Assembly (NCBI RefSeq): GCF_001952075.1
Contig: NZ_LXYU01000001.1
Span: 620,001 to 684,000, forward strand
Direction of reading: 5' to 3'
From: Ditibartonella apis
GTDB taxonomy: Bacteria; Pseudomonadota; Alphaproteobacteria; Rhizobiales; Rhizobiaceae
DNA length: 64,000 bases
The notes under the pieces are model-generated. The model worked only from the letters and a program-made list of their open reading frames with translations. It was not told the DNA's origin and did no database searches. Position 1 is the stretch's first letter. Every line of letters begins with the position of its first letter. The position numbers and the translations under genes were made by a program. Below, piece after piece: positions 37,086-46,146 of the stretch.

Positions 37086-37379
37086 ATGTTTAAACGAATT
37101 TCTGTAATAGCCATGGTTTCGGCTTTGGGGTTGGCGACCGTTGCCTGTTCGCCGAATGAACAGCGTACTGCCGGATATGGCGTTGGTGGTGCAGCCTTGG
37201 GTGCACTTGCAGGTGGTGCTATCAAGGGGAATGGCAAAGGCGCTTTGAGGGGTGCTGCAATCGGTGCAGCTGCAGGGACACTGGTTGGCGTCGCAACAAA
37301 ACGCAATGGCGTCCAGTATTGTAATTATCGCGATGCTTATGGTCAGATGTATCAGGCACCTTGCAATCAATACCAATAA
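37086..37379 (+). CDS. Glycine-zipper lipoprotein
   Basis: This 97-residue protein has a short lipoprotein signal peptide ending in the lipobox 'ATVAC' (Cys22). A Gly/Ala-rich zipper (about 33-74: 'GVGGAALGALAGGAIKG', 'AAIGAAAGTLVGVA') likely forms a membrane-associated hairpin, and a short Tyr/Asn/Gln-rich tail follows with two cysteines. Such proteins resemble SlyB/glycine-zipper 2TM outer-membrane lipoproteins. ATG 37086 is preferred (GTGAGGA upstream) over in-frame upstream starts. Confidence 0.85.
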   Translation: MFKRISVIAMVSALGLATVACSPNEQRTAGYGVGGAALGALAGGAIKGNGKGALRGAAIGAAAGTLVGVATKRNGVQYCNYRDAYGQMYQAPCNQYQ

Positions 37380-37401
37380 GGTTTTAAAGACCTGAAAAAT
37401 G

Positions 37402-37436
37402 AAGGGGTCGGTTCTGCTGGCCCTTTTTTATTTTTA
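37402..37436 (+). terminator. Terminator of the glycine-zipper lipoprotein gene
   Basis: AAGGGGTC pairs with GGCCCTTT (8 bp with two G-U pairs) around a 9-nt loop, followed by TTTTATTTTT. It lies 22 nt after the stop. Confidence 0.7.
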
Positions 37437-37492
37437 CGTGTTTTAAAGTTATATTTTGCTATTAAACTGATCAATAGCTACATGGAATCATA

Positions 37493-39298
37493 ATGGCGCC
37501 TCCTCTTTTACGTCTTGATCATATTTCACTCACCTTTGGTGGTACACCATTACTCACCGACGCCGCACTATCCGTATCGAATGGCGATCGTATTGCGCTT
37601 GTTGGTCGTAACGGTTCGGGTAAATCGACACTTCTTAAAATTGCAGCCGGACTTGTCGAACCGACAGATGGCGAGATTTTCCGGCATCCCTCGGCAACAA
37701 TCCGTTATTTGCCGCAAACACCCGATCTTGAGGGTTTTAAAAATGTGCGTGCCTATGTCGAAGCGGGCCTCGGGCCTTTGGATGATGTCCACCGTGTGAG
37801 CTATATGCTTGATCATCTGGGTTTGACGGGAGAAGAAAAGCCCGACCAGCTTTCCGGTGGTGAAGCGCGCCGCGCCGCGTTGGCACGCGTTATTGCACCC
37901 GCTCCCGACATTCTGCTTCTTGACGAACCCACCAACCACCTTGATCTCACGACAATCGAATGGCTCGAAGGTGAACTCAAAACAATACGTTCAAGCATCG
38001 TGTTGATTTCGCATGATCGCCGTTTTCTGGAAAACGTCTCGCAATCGACAATCTGGCTTGATCGGGGGGAAACAAAGCGTCTTGGTAAAGGATTTGCTTT
38101 TTTCGAGGAATGGCGTGACAAACTTCTTGAAGAAGAAGAAATGGAGCAACAAAAACTCGGCCGCCAGATTGTGCGTGAAGAGCATTGGTTGCGTTATGGC
38201 GTGACAGCACGGCGCAAACGCAATGTGCGTCGTCTTGATGAATTGCAGAAATTGCGGCAGAAATACAAGAGTTATCGCGGGCCGCAAGGCAATGCTGTCA
38301 TGGAGTTAAGCGATTCACAGGAATCCGGAAAACTGGTGATCGAAGCCAAAAATATCAGCAAAGCCTATGGCGAACATGTGCTTGTCGATCATTTTTCAAC
38401 CCGTATCCATCGTGGTGATCGGGTAGGACTGGTTGGTCCCAATGGCATTGGCAAGACGACATTGTTATCCATGTTGAGCGGGGTTTTGACACCCGATAGC
38501 GGAACAGTGAAACTTGGCGTCAATCTCGAAATCGCCACGCTTGATCAAAAACGTTCGCTTGATGAAAGTGAAACGCTTGCCCATTATTTGACTGATGGGC
38601 GAGGCGACAGTGTTATCGTCAATGGCGAACAACGTCATGTTGTCTCTTATATGAAGGATTTTCTGTTTTCGCCTGAACAAGCGCGCACACCGATCAAAGA
38701 ATTGTCGGGTGGTGAACGTGCGCGGTTGATGCTGGCGCGCGTATTATCGCGTCCTGCAAACCTGTTAATACTCGACGAGCCTACAAATGACCTTGATATG
38801 GAAACGCTTGATCTTTTGCAGGAACTTGTAAGCAATTTTCCGGGAACTGTTTTGCTTGTCAGCCACGATCGTGATTTTCTTGATCGTACGGTTACCAGTA
38901 TTATCGCTCCTGAAGGTAATGGTCGTTGGCTCGAATATGCCGGTGGCTATAGCGATATGATTGCACAACGAAAAGGTCGGGAAATCGAACAGAAAAAACT
39001 TGTGAAATCGTCTTCGCCGCAAACATCCGGCACAGCTGAACGGGGCAAACGGGAAACAAAACAGAAGCTATCCTATAAACAGAAATATGCTTTGGAAAAA
39101 TTGCCATCGGAAATTGATGCGCTGCATCAGGAGATTGCAAAGATGGAACACGAATTTTCCGATCCTGACCTTTATTCCAAGGATGCCAAAAGATTCGAGG
39201 AACTTTCGCGCCTTCTCGAACAAAAACGCAAAGACCTTGAAACAAAGGAAAACGAGTGGCTGGAGCTTGAAATGCTGAAAGAAGAACTCGAAAAATAG
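37493..39298 (+). CDS. uup: ABC-F family ATPase, Uup-like
   Basis: This 601-residue protein has two ABC domains and no membrane segment. Walker A sites are 'GRNGSGKS' (about 38-45) and 'GPNGIGKT'; signatures are 'LSGGEARRAALARV' and 'LSGGERARLMLARV'; Walker B sites end in 'DEPTNHLDL' and 'DEPTNDLDM'. A charged linker lies between and a C-terminal coiled coil (about 525-600) matches the Uup DNA-binding tail. ABC-F proteins act on ribosomes; Uup also affects precise transposon excision in E. coli. Confidence 0.93.
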   Translation: MAPPLLRLDHISLTFGGTPLLTDAALSVSNGDRIALVGRNGSGKSTLLKIAAGLVEPTDGEIFRHPSATIRYLPQTPDLEGFKNVRAYVEAGLGPLDDVHRVSYMLDHLGLTGEEKPDQLSGGEARRAALARVIAPAPDILLLDEPTNHLDLTTIEWLEGELKTIRSSIVLISHDRRFLENVSQSTIWLDRGETKRLGKGFAFFEEWRDKLLEEEEMEQQKLGRQIVREEHWLRYGVTARRKRNVRRLDELQKLRQKYKSYRGPQGNAVMELSDSQESGKLVIEAKNISKAYGEHVLVDHFSTRIHRGDRVGLVGPNGIGKTTLLSMLSGVLTPDSGTVKLGVNLEIATLDQKRSLDESETLAHYLTDGRGDSVIVNGEQRHVVSYMKDFLFSPEQARTPIKELSGGERARLMLARVLSRPANLLILDEPTNDLDMETLDLLQELVSNFPGTVLLVSHDRDFLDRTVTSIIAPEGNGRWLEYAGGYSDMIAQRKGREIEQKKLVKSSSPQTSGTAERGKRETKQKLSYKQKYALEKLPSEIDALHQEIAKMEHEFSDPDLYSKDAKRFEELSRLLEQKRKDLETKENEWLELEMLKEELEK

Positions 39299-39422
39299 CT
39301 TTATTTTTTAAAGCTATAAGATGAGCTTCAACGCGAATTTTTTGGCATTGATAAATGGGTTGAACCGTAAAATACAGATAGTGGTTTTAAGTGCCATATA
39401 ATACCGGTAATCAGCAATAGAT

Positions 39423-39453
39423 AACAAAAAGCCTTCCGGAAATGGAAGGCTTT
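39423..39453 (-). terminator. Terminator of gapR
   Basis: AAAGCCTTCC and GGAAGGCTTT form a perfect 10-bp stem with a 6-nt loop; on the minus strand it runs into TTTTTGTTAT. It lies 23 nt past the gapR stop. Confidence 0.85.
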
Positions 39454-39475
39454 CGAGTTTTTGGAAATTTAGAAA

Positions 39476-39733
39476 TCAGCTCATGCCAAGCGCATCTTTA
39501 TAGAGCTGGATCATGGCCTCTTCTTCCTGACGCTCATGGTCTTCCTTTTTACGCAAACGGATAATCGTGCGTACGGCCTTGCTGTCGAAGCCACTTCCTT
39601 TAAGCTCGGCATAAACCTCTTTGATGTCGTCGGAAATTGTTTTCTTTTCTTCTTCAAGGCGTTCAATACGCTCGATGAAAGAACGCAACTGGCCAACAGC
39701 CACTGCTTGTTTTTCGTCTGTCACTTCACTCAT
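39476..39733 (-). CDS. gapR: GapR nucleoid-associated protein (DUF2312)
   Basis: This 85-residue protein is nearly all helical and belongs to DUF2312, the family of Caulobacter GapR, which clamps overtwisted DNA ahead of replication and transcription. The conserved '[20 protein letters not shown]' and '[19 protein letters not shown]' helices are present. It has its own terminator. In many relatives it sits with N-formylglutamate amidohydrolase, DUF1244, DUF1036 and pyk; here all but DUF1244 are near. Confidence 0.95.
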   Translation of the reverse strand: MSEVTDEKQAVAVGQLRSFIERIERLEEEKKTISDDIKEVYAELKGSGFDSKAVRTIIRLRKKEDHERQEEEAMIQLYKDALGMS

Positions 39734-39895
39734 GGAAATGGCCTCCAGATAAATCGTGTTCGAACGAGTCGTTTAGTCGATCGTCCAGTTTCCTGTTGAT
39801 GTCCGAGTCCTGCCCTCGGAGTCAAGATGGCGGCTTTAATTTTTCGCATCCGTCTTGCAGCGTCAATATCGCGCTTTAAGTGTGATGAAGTAAAA

Positions 39896-40690
39896 TTACT
39901 TGTCCGCACGCGAGGGAAAAACCTGTTTCATGTGAATCATCGGCGCTGCATTTATTTTACGAAACAGGGGTTCCAGATAGTCAGCCCATTCGGTCACACC
40001 TTTTTCATTCCCGATCAAATCCTGCCTGACTTCAATCAGAATATGCGCAATGCCTTTTTTTGTACAATGGCGATACATTGTATCGCCTTTCAGCGCACCA
40101 TCATAAGGTTCATTATCACCGACCTTGATATGTCCAATCCTGTTCAATCCTTCAAAAAGCGGATCGAATACGCGTCTGTCGCTATCCCATAAAAGGCCGA
40201 TATGCCAAGGGCGGGCTTTGCCGCGCCAAACCGGTGTGAAAGAATGGACAGAAACCACAAAAGGGCTTTTTCCGCTTGCTTGCCCGACATTGGCAATGAG
40301 CTTGCCGATTGCCGTGTCATAGGGCTTGTAATAATTGTCAATGCGGCGTTGTCTTTCGTTTTCGCTCATCGGATAATTTTGTGCAATCACCGCGCCGTCG
40401 GATAATTGCATGATAAGTGTCGGGTCATCTTCACCCCTGTTAGGGTCAATCAAAAGTCGTGAAAAATGGCTGATAACTGCCGGTGCATCAAGGCGTCTTG
40501 CCAATTCACGGGTAAGTAGCTCCGCACCTATATCATAAGCGATGTGGCGTTTGAACTCGGCCGGGTCGAGCCCGAGTGAACCGTATTCAGCCGGCAGAAC
40601 ATTGCTTGCGTGATCACAGATTAATGCAAGACCCGTCTCCATATTGCCGGGGATTTCTTCAAAAGAATAGAAATTTTCTTTCTGTTTCAT
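39896..40690 (-). CDS. N-formylglutamate amidohydrolase family protein
   Basis: This 264-residue protein of the N-formylglutamate amidohydrolase (FGase/HutG) family has the typical 'CDHASNVLPAEYGSLGL' N-terminal metal-binding segment, 'SRLLIDPNRGEDDPTLI' and 'VVSVHSFTPVWRGKARPW' (about 147-164), and a C-terminal 'ILIEVRQDLI' segment. Classical members hydrolyse N-formyl-L-glutamate in histidine breakdown, but no hut genes are here; the actual substrate in this genomic context is uncertain. It is co-oriented with gapR, which lies 160 nt downstream. Confidence 0.9.
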   Translation of the reverse strand: MKQKENFYSFEEIPGNMETGLALICDHASNVLPAEYGSLGLDPAEFKRHIAYDIGAELLTRELARRLDAPAVISHFSRLLIDPNRGEDDPTLIMQLSDGAVIAQNYPMSENERQRRIDNYYKPYDTAIGKLIANVGQASGKSPFVVSVHSFTPVWRGKARPWHIGLLWDSDRRVFDPLFEGLNRIGHIKVGDNEPYDGALKGDTMYRHCTKKGIAHILIEVRQDLIGNEKGVTEWADYLEPLFRKINAAPMIHMKQVFPSRADK

Positions 40691-40823
40691 TTTTCTATCA
40701 TCACTTTATAATATGAGCTGATTTGAAAGTCTCTGACATTGACAAAATTTACGAAACTAAACAAAACACAATTCAAGTGCAAAAGATGAACGGTCGCAAC
40801 GAAATAAACCGAAGGTGCCAGAA

Positions 40824-41291
40824 ATGTTGTTGAAAAAGATTCTGATTGTTCTCTTCGGTGGTATGTTTGCGTTCACCTTTCAAAACGCAACGAAAGCGGA
40901 TTTTCGTGTCTGCAACACAACTCAGGAAGTTATTGGTGTGTCTATCGGATACCGTGCGAAAACCGGCTGGGTTTCCGAAGGCTGGTGGGTCGTCGGTCCC
41001 ACGCGTTGCAAGACGATTATTGATGGGGCTCTGGCATCGCGCTTTTATTATCTTCATGCGGAAGATGCCAAAAATCACGGGCGTTGGGATGGGCCTATCA
41101 ATATGTGTGTGAAAGATTCCGAATTTACGATTAATGGCGTGAACGACTGTTTTGCACGCGGCTTTCAAAAAGCTGGTTTTCAAGAAATCGATACAGGTAC
41201 CCAGACAAGCTGGATGGTGCAGCTTACGGAACCGGTATCCAATAATCCGGCGTTGAATACGCCGCTTGTTACAGGAGCTCCTACAAAATGA
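40824..41291 (+). CDS. DUF1036 secreted protein
   Basis: This 155-residue protein has a signal peptide (about residues 1-25, hydrophobic 'ILIVLFGGMFAFTF', ending near 'ATKA') and a mature DUF1036 domain: 'FRVCNTTQEVIGVSIGYR', 'GWVSEGWWVVGPTRCKTI' and 'YYLHAEDA'. Four cysteines (in 'VCN', 'RCK', 'MCV' and 'DCF') probably pair in the periplasm. ATG 40824 has GAAGGTG upstream and is preferred to GTG 40815. It overlaps pyk by ATGA, a linkage conserved in Hyphomicrobiales. Function is unknown. Confidence 0.9.
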   Translation: MLLKKILIVLFGGMFAFTFQNATKADFRVCNTTQEVIGVSIGYRAKTGWVSEGWWVVGPTRCKTIIDGALASRFYYLHAEDAKNHGRWDGPINMCVKDSEFTINGVNDCFARGFQKAGFQEIDTGTQTSWMVQLTEPVSNNPALNTPLVTGAPTK

Positions 41292-42724
41292 AACGTAACC
41301 GTAAAGTAAAGATTGTTGCTACGCTCGGGCCTGCTTCGTCTGACGAAAAAATGATCGAAAAACTTTTTCTAGCGGGCGTCGACGTTTTTCGCATCAATAT
41401 GAGCCATGCCGACCATGACACGATGCGTAATCTCGTAAAAATTATTCGTAATATCGAAAAAAAGCAGGGGCGGCCGATCGGTATTCTTGCCGATTTGCAG
41501 GGACCGAAGTTACGTGTAGGGGAATTTGCAAATGGTAAAGTCGATCTTGTAGCTGGTCAGACTTTTACGCTCGACAATAAAGATGTTCCGGGCGACAATA
41601 CGCGTGTTTACTTGCCTCATAAGGAAATTTTCGATGCGGTCAAGCCGGGAGAACGGCTGCTCATTGATGATGGCAAATTGGAGCTTCTGGCACAGAAATG
41701 CTCGCATACCGCTATTGAATGCAAGGTTGTTGCGGGAACGCACATTTCCGATCGTAAGGGCGTAAGCCTGCCCGACACGCTGCTTGGCGTGGGTGCAATG
41801 ACAGAAAAAGATCACAAAGACCTGCTCGCCGTTCTTGAACAGCCGATTGACTGGATTGCACTTTCCTTTATCCAGCGTCCTGAAGATATTGCCGAAGCCC
41901 GCAAAATTGCCAAGGGTAAAGTGGCGATCCTTTCAAAAATCGAAAAGCCGCAAGCGGTTCGCAGAATTAACGAAATTGTTGATTTATCCGACGCTGTTAT
42001 GGTGGCACGTGGTGATCTTGGTGTCGAGATGCCGTTGGAAACAGTGCCCGGTATCCAGATGGATATTATCAAATTGTGTCGGCGTGCAGGAAAGCCGGTT
42101 GTTGTCGCAACGCAAATGCTTGAATCTATGATCTCGTCGCCGGTTCCTACCCGTGCAGAGGTTTCCGATGTTGCAACAGCAGTTTATGAAGGGGCTGATG
42201 CCATTATGCTTTCGGCTGAATCGGCTGCCGGCGCCTATCCGGAAGAAGCAGTGCGCACGATGGATAAAATTGCTTGCAAGATCGAACGGGATTCCAATTA
42301 TGAACCGATGATTGATGCCCAACATCCGGATCCCGAACCAACCGGTGCCGATGCAATTTCACTTGCAGCAAGGCAGATTGCCGAAACGCTCAATCTTTCT
42401 GCCATTGTTGCTTATACGGCCTCTGGCGCAACGGGTATTCGTGCATCTCGTGAGCGGCCGATGCCATCAATTATTGCGCTTTCTCCGATTACCGAAACAG
42501 CACGGCGCCTTGCCCTTGTCTGGGGACTTCATTGTGTTGTCACAGACGACGCTCACAATCTTGACGATATGGTCGAAAGAGCCGCAGCCATTGCACTGCG
42601 CGAAGGCTATAGCGTTCCCGGAGACAGAATTATCGTAACGGCCGGTGTGCCGCTTGGAACACCTGGTGCAACCAATATGTTGCGCATTGCCTATGTGGAA
42701 AAGGAAGACGGCAAGCGCAGATAA
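41288..42724 (+). CDS. pyk: Pyruvate kinase
   Basis: This 478-residue enzyme performs the last step of glycolysis, phosphoenolpyruvate to pyruvate with ATP formation. It has 'VDVFRINMSHADH', 'ILADLQGPKLRVG', 'IALSFIQRPEDI', the metal/PEP loop 'AILSKIEKPQAVRRI', 'VMVARGDLGVEMPLE', 'VVATQMLESMISSPVPTRAEVSDVA' (quoted in parts) and the C-terminal regulatory domain. It is translationally coupled to the DUF1036 gene and followed by a terminator. Confidence 0.97.
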   Translation: MKRNRKVKIVATLGPASSDEKMIEKLFLAGVDVFRINMSHADHDTMRNLVKIIRNIEKKQGRPIGILADLQGPKLRVGEFANGKVDLVAGQTFTLDNKDVPGDNTRVYLPHKEIFDAVKPGERLLIDDGKLELLAQKCSHTAIECKVVAGTHISDRKGVSLPDTLLGVGAMTEKDHKDLLAVLEQPIDWIALSFIQRPEDIAEARKIAKGKVAILSKIEKPQAVRRINEIVDLSDAVMVARGDLGVEMPLETVPGIQMDIIKLCRRAGKPVVVATQMLESMISSPVPTRAEVSDVATAVYEGADAIMLSAESAAGAYPEEAVRTMDKIACKIERDSNYEPMIDAQHPDPEPTGADAISLAARQIAETLNLSAIVAYTASGATGIRASRERPMPSIIALSPITETARRLALVWGLHCVVTDDAHNLDDMVERAAAIALREGYSVPGDRIIVTAGVPLGTPGATNMLRIAYVEKEDGKRR

Positions 42725-42732
42725 TAGGCGTT

Positions 42733-42754
42733 GAACCGGATCATTCCGGTTTTA
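42733..42754 (+). terminator. Terminator of pyk
   Basis: AACCGGA and TCCGGTT form a 7-bp stem around a TCAT loop and run into TTTTAAAAA. It lies 9 nt after the pyk stop. Confidence 0.8.
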
Positions 42755-42770
42755 AAAATAATGATTCAAC

Positions 42771-42797
42771 GGCGGAACAGATTCATCATGTTCCGCC
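42771..42797 (-). terminator. Hairpin at the 3' end of the structured RNA candidate
   Basis: GGCGGAACA and TGTTCCGCC form a perfect 9-bp stem with a 9-nt loop. On the minus strand the downstream sequence reaches ATTATTTTT only after about 9 nt, so it is a weak terminator. It partly overlaps the 3' strand of the RNA's closing stem. Confidence 0.5.
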
Positions 42798-42922
42798 GGC
42801 ACATGCCTTGAACCGCTTTGCATTCAAGAAAAACGTTTCAAATATTTTTTGAACCTGTCTGAAAGGCCGGCGGTCAAGCGCTGGTTCCTTGATGTATTTC
42901 TTGACCCCATGTAACACCGGCC
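42795..42922 (-). ncRNA. Structured RNA candidate downstream of zapA (6S RNA-like by position)
   Basis: A region of about 128 nt can fold with its ends paired: GCCGG...CATG at the 5' end with CATG..CCGGC at the 3' end. Inside, CTTGACCGC (5' half) pairs with GCGGTTCAAG (one bulge), and GTTCAAA with TTTGAAAC makes a terminal hairpin; GGTCAAG may pair alternatively with CTTGACC. This closing stem, bubble and inner stem recall 6S RNA, which lies next to zapA in many proteobacteria. A TTGACA promoter precedes it. The identity is inferred from position and fold; the length is short for 6S, so the ends may differ. Confidence 0.45.
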
Positions 42923-43259
42923 AAATATATAGGCCGAAACATTCGATAAATGTCAAAACAGTTACTATAAGTCGCAACATTCGGGACAATAGCAGATTGC
43001 CGCATGTTGTTTTGCCAATAAAGTGATTTCTGCTCTCAGCCCGCATGAAAAAGCCATGTTTATTTATCCCGAGTGTTAGATAAATTTCATTGACACCTTG
43101 AATTCCGGTGACCTCTCAAGGAAAACGTGTTTTACTTTTATATACGGATTTGAAACCCGCTAGATTTATGAAGTTCACAAATTTTGAACGCTTCTGATTG
43201 TAAAAACAATCGACAAACGTGTTTCTCCGGATAAGCGGTTTTTAGCCAAATTGATACCG
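42923..43259. other. Spacer between zapA and the structured RNA candidate
   Basis: About 340 bases of AT-rich sequence hold the RNA promoter at the left and no supported gene. A minus-strand frame (42786-43046, 86 codons) runs from here through the RNA; it lacks a ribosome binding site and was rejected. Confidence 0.45.
42926..42956 (-). promoter_or_regulatory. Sigma-70-type promoter for the structured RNA
   Basis: On the minus strand TTGACA (42956-42951) is followed after 18-19 nt by CTATAT/TATATA. These are the rhizobial-type -35 and -10 elements, with a spacer slightly longer than ideal. The predicted start falls at the GG that begins the folded RNA. Confidence 0.5.
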
Positions 43260-43622
43260 TTACTGGTTTTTTACGAGTTGGCGGGCAAGCGCATCAATAT
43301 GACTGGCTGCACGATCAATCGCTTTGGCAGCAACGGTTTCATAGCGTTCGCAAGCATCTGTCAATTGTGCATTTTCCTGCTCTAAAGCTTCATTCTCCTG
43401 CTTCAGGCTTTTTAGCTGACGCCGCGCTTCGTCAAGCTCGTCCATAACCATGATGCCTGCCATAACAGAAAGACGATGATCACCGATCTCGCCGAAATTC
43501 GATTTCAAATGGCTGATGTATTGGTCAAGCTGATGGGCAAGACCGGCAAGATGGTCTTCTTCGCCTTCATCGCAGGCCATGCGGTAGGTTTTTCCATCAA
43601 TCGTGACTGATACAGTTGCCAT
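43260..43622 (-). CDS. zapA: Cell division protein ZapA
   Basis: This 120-residue FtsZ-associated protein stabilises the Z-ring by cross-linking FtsZ filaments. The N-terminal globular domain has 'VSVTIDGKTYRMACDEGEE' and 'LSVMAGIMVMDELDEARR'; a C-terminal coiled coil (about 67-115) carries repeated Glu/Gln/Leu. It lies 12 nt after the DUF4164 gene in one operon. ZapA genes commonly sit beside 6S RNA and 5-formyltetrahydrofolate cyclo-ligase; the latter is not seen here. Confidence 0.93.
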   Translation of the reverse strand: MATVSVTIDGKTYRMACDEGEEDHLAGLAHQLDQYISHLKSNFGEIGDHRLSVMAGIMVMDELDEARRQLKSLKQENEALEQENAQLTDACERYETVAAKAIDRAASHIDALARQLVKNQ

Positions 43623-43634
43623 ATTATTTGCCCT

Positions 43635-43910
43635 TTACCGGTCAACCACTGTTCGTATCGTTTCCATTGCAGTGATAAGGCGGCGAGATACTTCCTTATT
43701 GGCTTGTTCAAGACGTTCAGCGCGCGATTCAGATGTATCAAGTGCTTGTGCAAGACGGCTGCGATCTGCATTCATGCGCTGGATTTCTTCCTCGAGTTCG
43801 CTGGTGTCGTATGAATCTTTATTGTCATTGACAACAGCATTTTCAAGCGTTTTAAGAGCGTTTTCCAGACGATTGATCGCTTGATCGAGAATTGATGTAT
43901 CTTGTGGCAT
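43635..43910 (-). CDS. DUF4164 coiled-coil protein
   Basis: This 91-residue protein is almost entirely coiled coil ('INRLENALKTLENAV', 'LEEEIQRMNADRSRLAQAL', 'RAERLEQANKEVSRRL'), matching DUF4164. It is the first gene of the zapA operon, with which it is conserved in Hyphomicrobiales, suggesting a role in division-site organisation (inference). It is divergent from tkt, with 223 nt between. Confidence 0.9.
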   Translation of the reverse strand: MPQDTSILDQAINRLENALKTLENAVVNDNKDSYDTSELEEEIQRMNADRSRLAQALDTSESRAERLEQANKEVSRRLITAMETIRTVVDR

Positions 43911-44133
43911 CGAGTTCCAGATCCTTTTATAAAAGATAAATTCAAAAACGAATCATTCCGGCAAATTTTATCCTGTATTTGTCATTCTTAAATGTCTTCC
44001 GGCCTTGTGGCAAGAAATCCACCGCATCAAAGCTGGTGACAGTGGGATTTTATTGACTCGCACAGTTTAAGTGATATTTGTCAAAAGAAGCATTAGACCG
44101 AATTTTTTACCGATCAAAGAGTAGCCAATTCTC

Positions 44134-46113
44134 ATGAAAAATACCGACAAGCAAAACCAGATGGCCAATGCTATCCGTTTTCTTTCCATTGATGCAATCG
44201 AGAAAGCAAATTCCGGTCATCCCGGTCTTCCGATGGGTGCTGCCGACATTGCAACAGTTCTTTATACCAAATTTCTCGCCCATGATCCGAAGAAGCCGAA
44301 TTGGCCCAATCGGGACCGGTTTGTTCTTTCGGCAGGCCATGGTTCCATGCTGCTTTATTCGGCCATGTATCTTTCCGGATATGAGGATGTCACAATCGAC
44401 GAGATAAAGAACTTTCGTCAGCTCGGTGCGAAAACAGCCGGTCATCCGGAATACCGGCATATCAATGGTGTCGAAACAACAACGGGTCCGCTGGGACAGG
44501 GCATAGCCAATGCCGTCGGAATGGCACTAGGCGAACGGATCATGAATGCGCGCTGGGGCGATCTGGTCGACCATTATACTTATGCACTTGTCGGCGACGG
44601 TTGTCTGATGGAAGGTATCTCTCAGGAAGCAATCGCTTTTGCCGGCCATATGAAACTCAACAAACTTATTGTCTTCTGGGATAATAACCATATCTCGATA
44701 GACGGTGCGATTACGATATCCGACAATACCGACCAATGCGCACGCTTTGAAGCGTGTCAGTGGAACACAATCAAGGTGGACGGTCACGATCAGGACGCAA
44801 TTGCCAAGGCAATCGAAAAAGCAAAAACTTCTGATAAACCGACGCTTATTTCCTGCCGGACTACGATCGGCTTTGGTTCACCTCATAAAGCCGGTACCAA
44901 CAAGGCTCACGGTTCACCGCTTGGCAAGGAGGAAGTTGCCGAGACACGTAAGGCGCTCGGGTGGGAAAGCGAGCCTTTTGTTGTTCCTGCCGAAATTCTT
45001 GATAACTGGCGTCTTGCCGGCCTTAATGCTGCAAAAAAACGTCAGGAATGGGATAAAAAATTCGAAGCCCTTGATCCGCAGAAACGTGCCGAATTCGAGC
45101 GTTTGATGCGTGGCGACCTGCCGGGAAATTTTGATAGTGTTATCAGCGATTACAAAAAGAAGCTTGCTGCCGATCAACCGAAAGTGGCAACGCGTGTCGC
45201 CTCCCAAATGGCACTTGAAGTGATCAATGGTGCTGTCAATGAAACAATTGGCGGTTCCGCCGATTTGACAGGTTCGAATAACACCAGAACCAGCCAGACC
45301 AATGATATTACGCCGGATGACTTTTCCGGCCGCTATATCCATTACGGAATTCGCGAACATGCCATGGGCGCCATTATGAACGGTTTGTCGCTTTATGGCG
45401 GCATTATTCCTTATTCGGGAACGTTCTTGTGCTTTTCCGACTACGCCCGTCCGGCAATGCGGCTTTCCTCATTGATGGGCATCCGTGTCATCTATGTCAT
45501 GACACATGACTCAATCGGATTGGGTGAAGACGGTCCGACCCACCAGCCGGTGGAACATCTGGCAAGTTTAAGGGCAATTCCCAATCATCTTGTTTTCCGT
45601 CCGGCCGATGTCGTTGAAACAGCCGAATGCTGGCAGTTGGCGCTGAAATCCAAAACAACACCATCGACTTTGGCTCTGACACGCCAAGGGTTACCGACCT
45701 TGCGTAAAAATTATGAAGAAGATAATCTTTGTGCATTGGGTGCTTATGAGTTGATGACAGCCAGTGACGAAGCGAAAGTCACGATCTTTGCTTCGGGTTC
45801 GGAAGTCGAAATTGCTGTAAAAGCTCGTGAAACGCTTGAAAATAAAGGCATTCCGACAAGAGTTGTATCGGTCCCTTGTTTTGAACTGTTCGAGCGCCAA
45901 GTAGAGTCCTATAGAACGGCATTGATAGGAACTGCGCCGGTAAAAATTGCTATTGAAGCAGCTATTCGTCAAGGATGGGATCGTTTTATCGGATCAGATG
46001 GCCTATTTATAGGTATGCATGGTTTTGGTGCGAGTGGTCCTATCGGCGCACTTTACCAACATTTCGGGATTACACCCGAAGCCGTCGTTGCAGCGGCGGA
46101 AGCAAAGCTTTAA
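44134..46113 (+). CDS. tkt: Transketolase
   Basis: This 659-residue TPP-dependent enzyme exchanges two-carbon ketol units in the pentose phosphate pathway. The N-terminal domain has '[23 protein letters not shown]' (in part) and the TPP/metal motif '[13 protein letters not shown]' followed by '[13 protein letters not shown]'. The central domain has the catalytic-site '[13 protein letters not shown]' and '[20 protein letters not shown]' (in part). It is followed 33 nt later by gap, starting a tkt-gap-pgk-fba cluster known in rhizobia. The ribosome binding site is weak. Confidence 0.97.
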   Translation: MKNTDKQNQMANAIRFLSIDAIEKANSGHPGLPMGAADIATVLYTKFLAHDPKKPNWPNRDRFVLSAGHGSMLLYSAMYLSGYEDVTIDEIKNFRQLGAKTAGHPEYRHINGVETTTGPLGQGIANAVGMALGERIMNARWGDLVDHYTYALVGDGCLMEGISQEAIAFAGHMKLNKLIVFWDNNHISIDGAITISDNTDQCARFEACQWNTIKVDGHDQDAIAKAIEKAKTSDKPTLISCRTTIGFGSPHKAGTNKAHGSPLGKEEVAETRKALGWESEPFVVPAEILDNWRLAGLNAAKKRQEWDKKFEALDPQKRAEFERLMRGDLPGNFDSVISDYKKKLAADQPKVATRVASQMALEVINGAVNETIGGSADLTGSNNTRTSQTNDITPDDFSGRYIHYGIREHAMGAIMNGLSLYGGIIPYSGTFLCFSDYARPAMRLSSLMGIRVIYVMTHDSIGLGEDGPTHQPVEHLASLRAIPNHLVFRPADVVETAECWQLALKSKTTPSTLALTRQGLPTLRKNYEEDNLCALGAYELMTASDEAKVTIFASGSEVEIAVKARETLENKGIPTRVVSVPCFELFERQVESYRTALIGTAPVKIAIEAAIRQGWDRFIGSDGLFIGMHGFGASGPIGALYQHFGITPEAVVAAAEAKL

Positions 46114-46146
46114 TATTCAAATATCTCAATTAAAGGGAGAGATAAT

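Noticed and set aside
42795-42922. Reading the structured RNA as the SRP 4.5S RNA
   Set aside because: The start GGCCGGTGTT resembles some SRP RNAs, but the diagnostic GGAAGNAGC-type loop is absent.
42786-43046. Minus-strand frame of 86 codons
   Set aside because: It has no ribosome binding site, runs through the promoter and stems of the structured RNA candidate and has no known domain.
43141-43170. tRNA T-arm-like sequence on the minus strand
   Set aside because: The putative T-stem pairs poorly and no anticodon or acceptor stem lies at the right distance.
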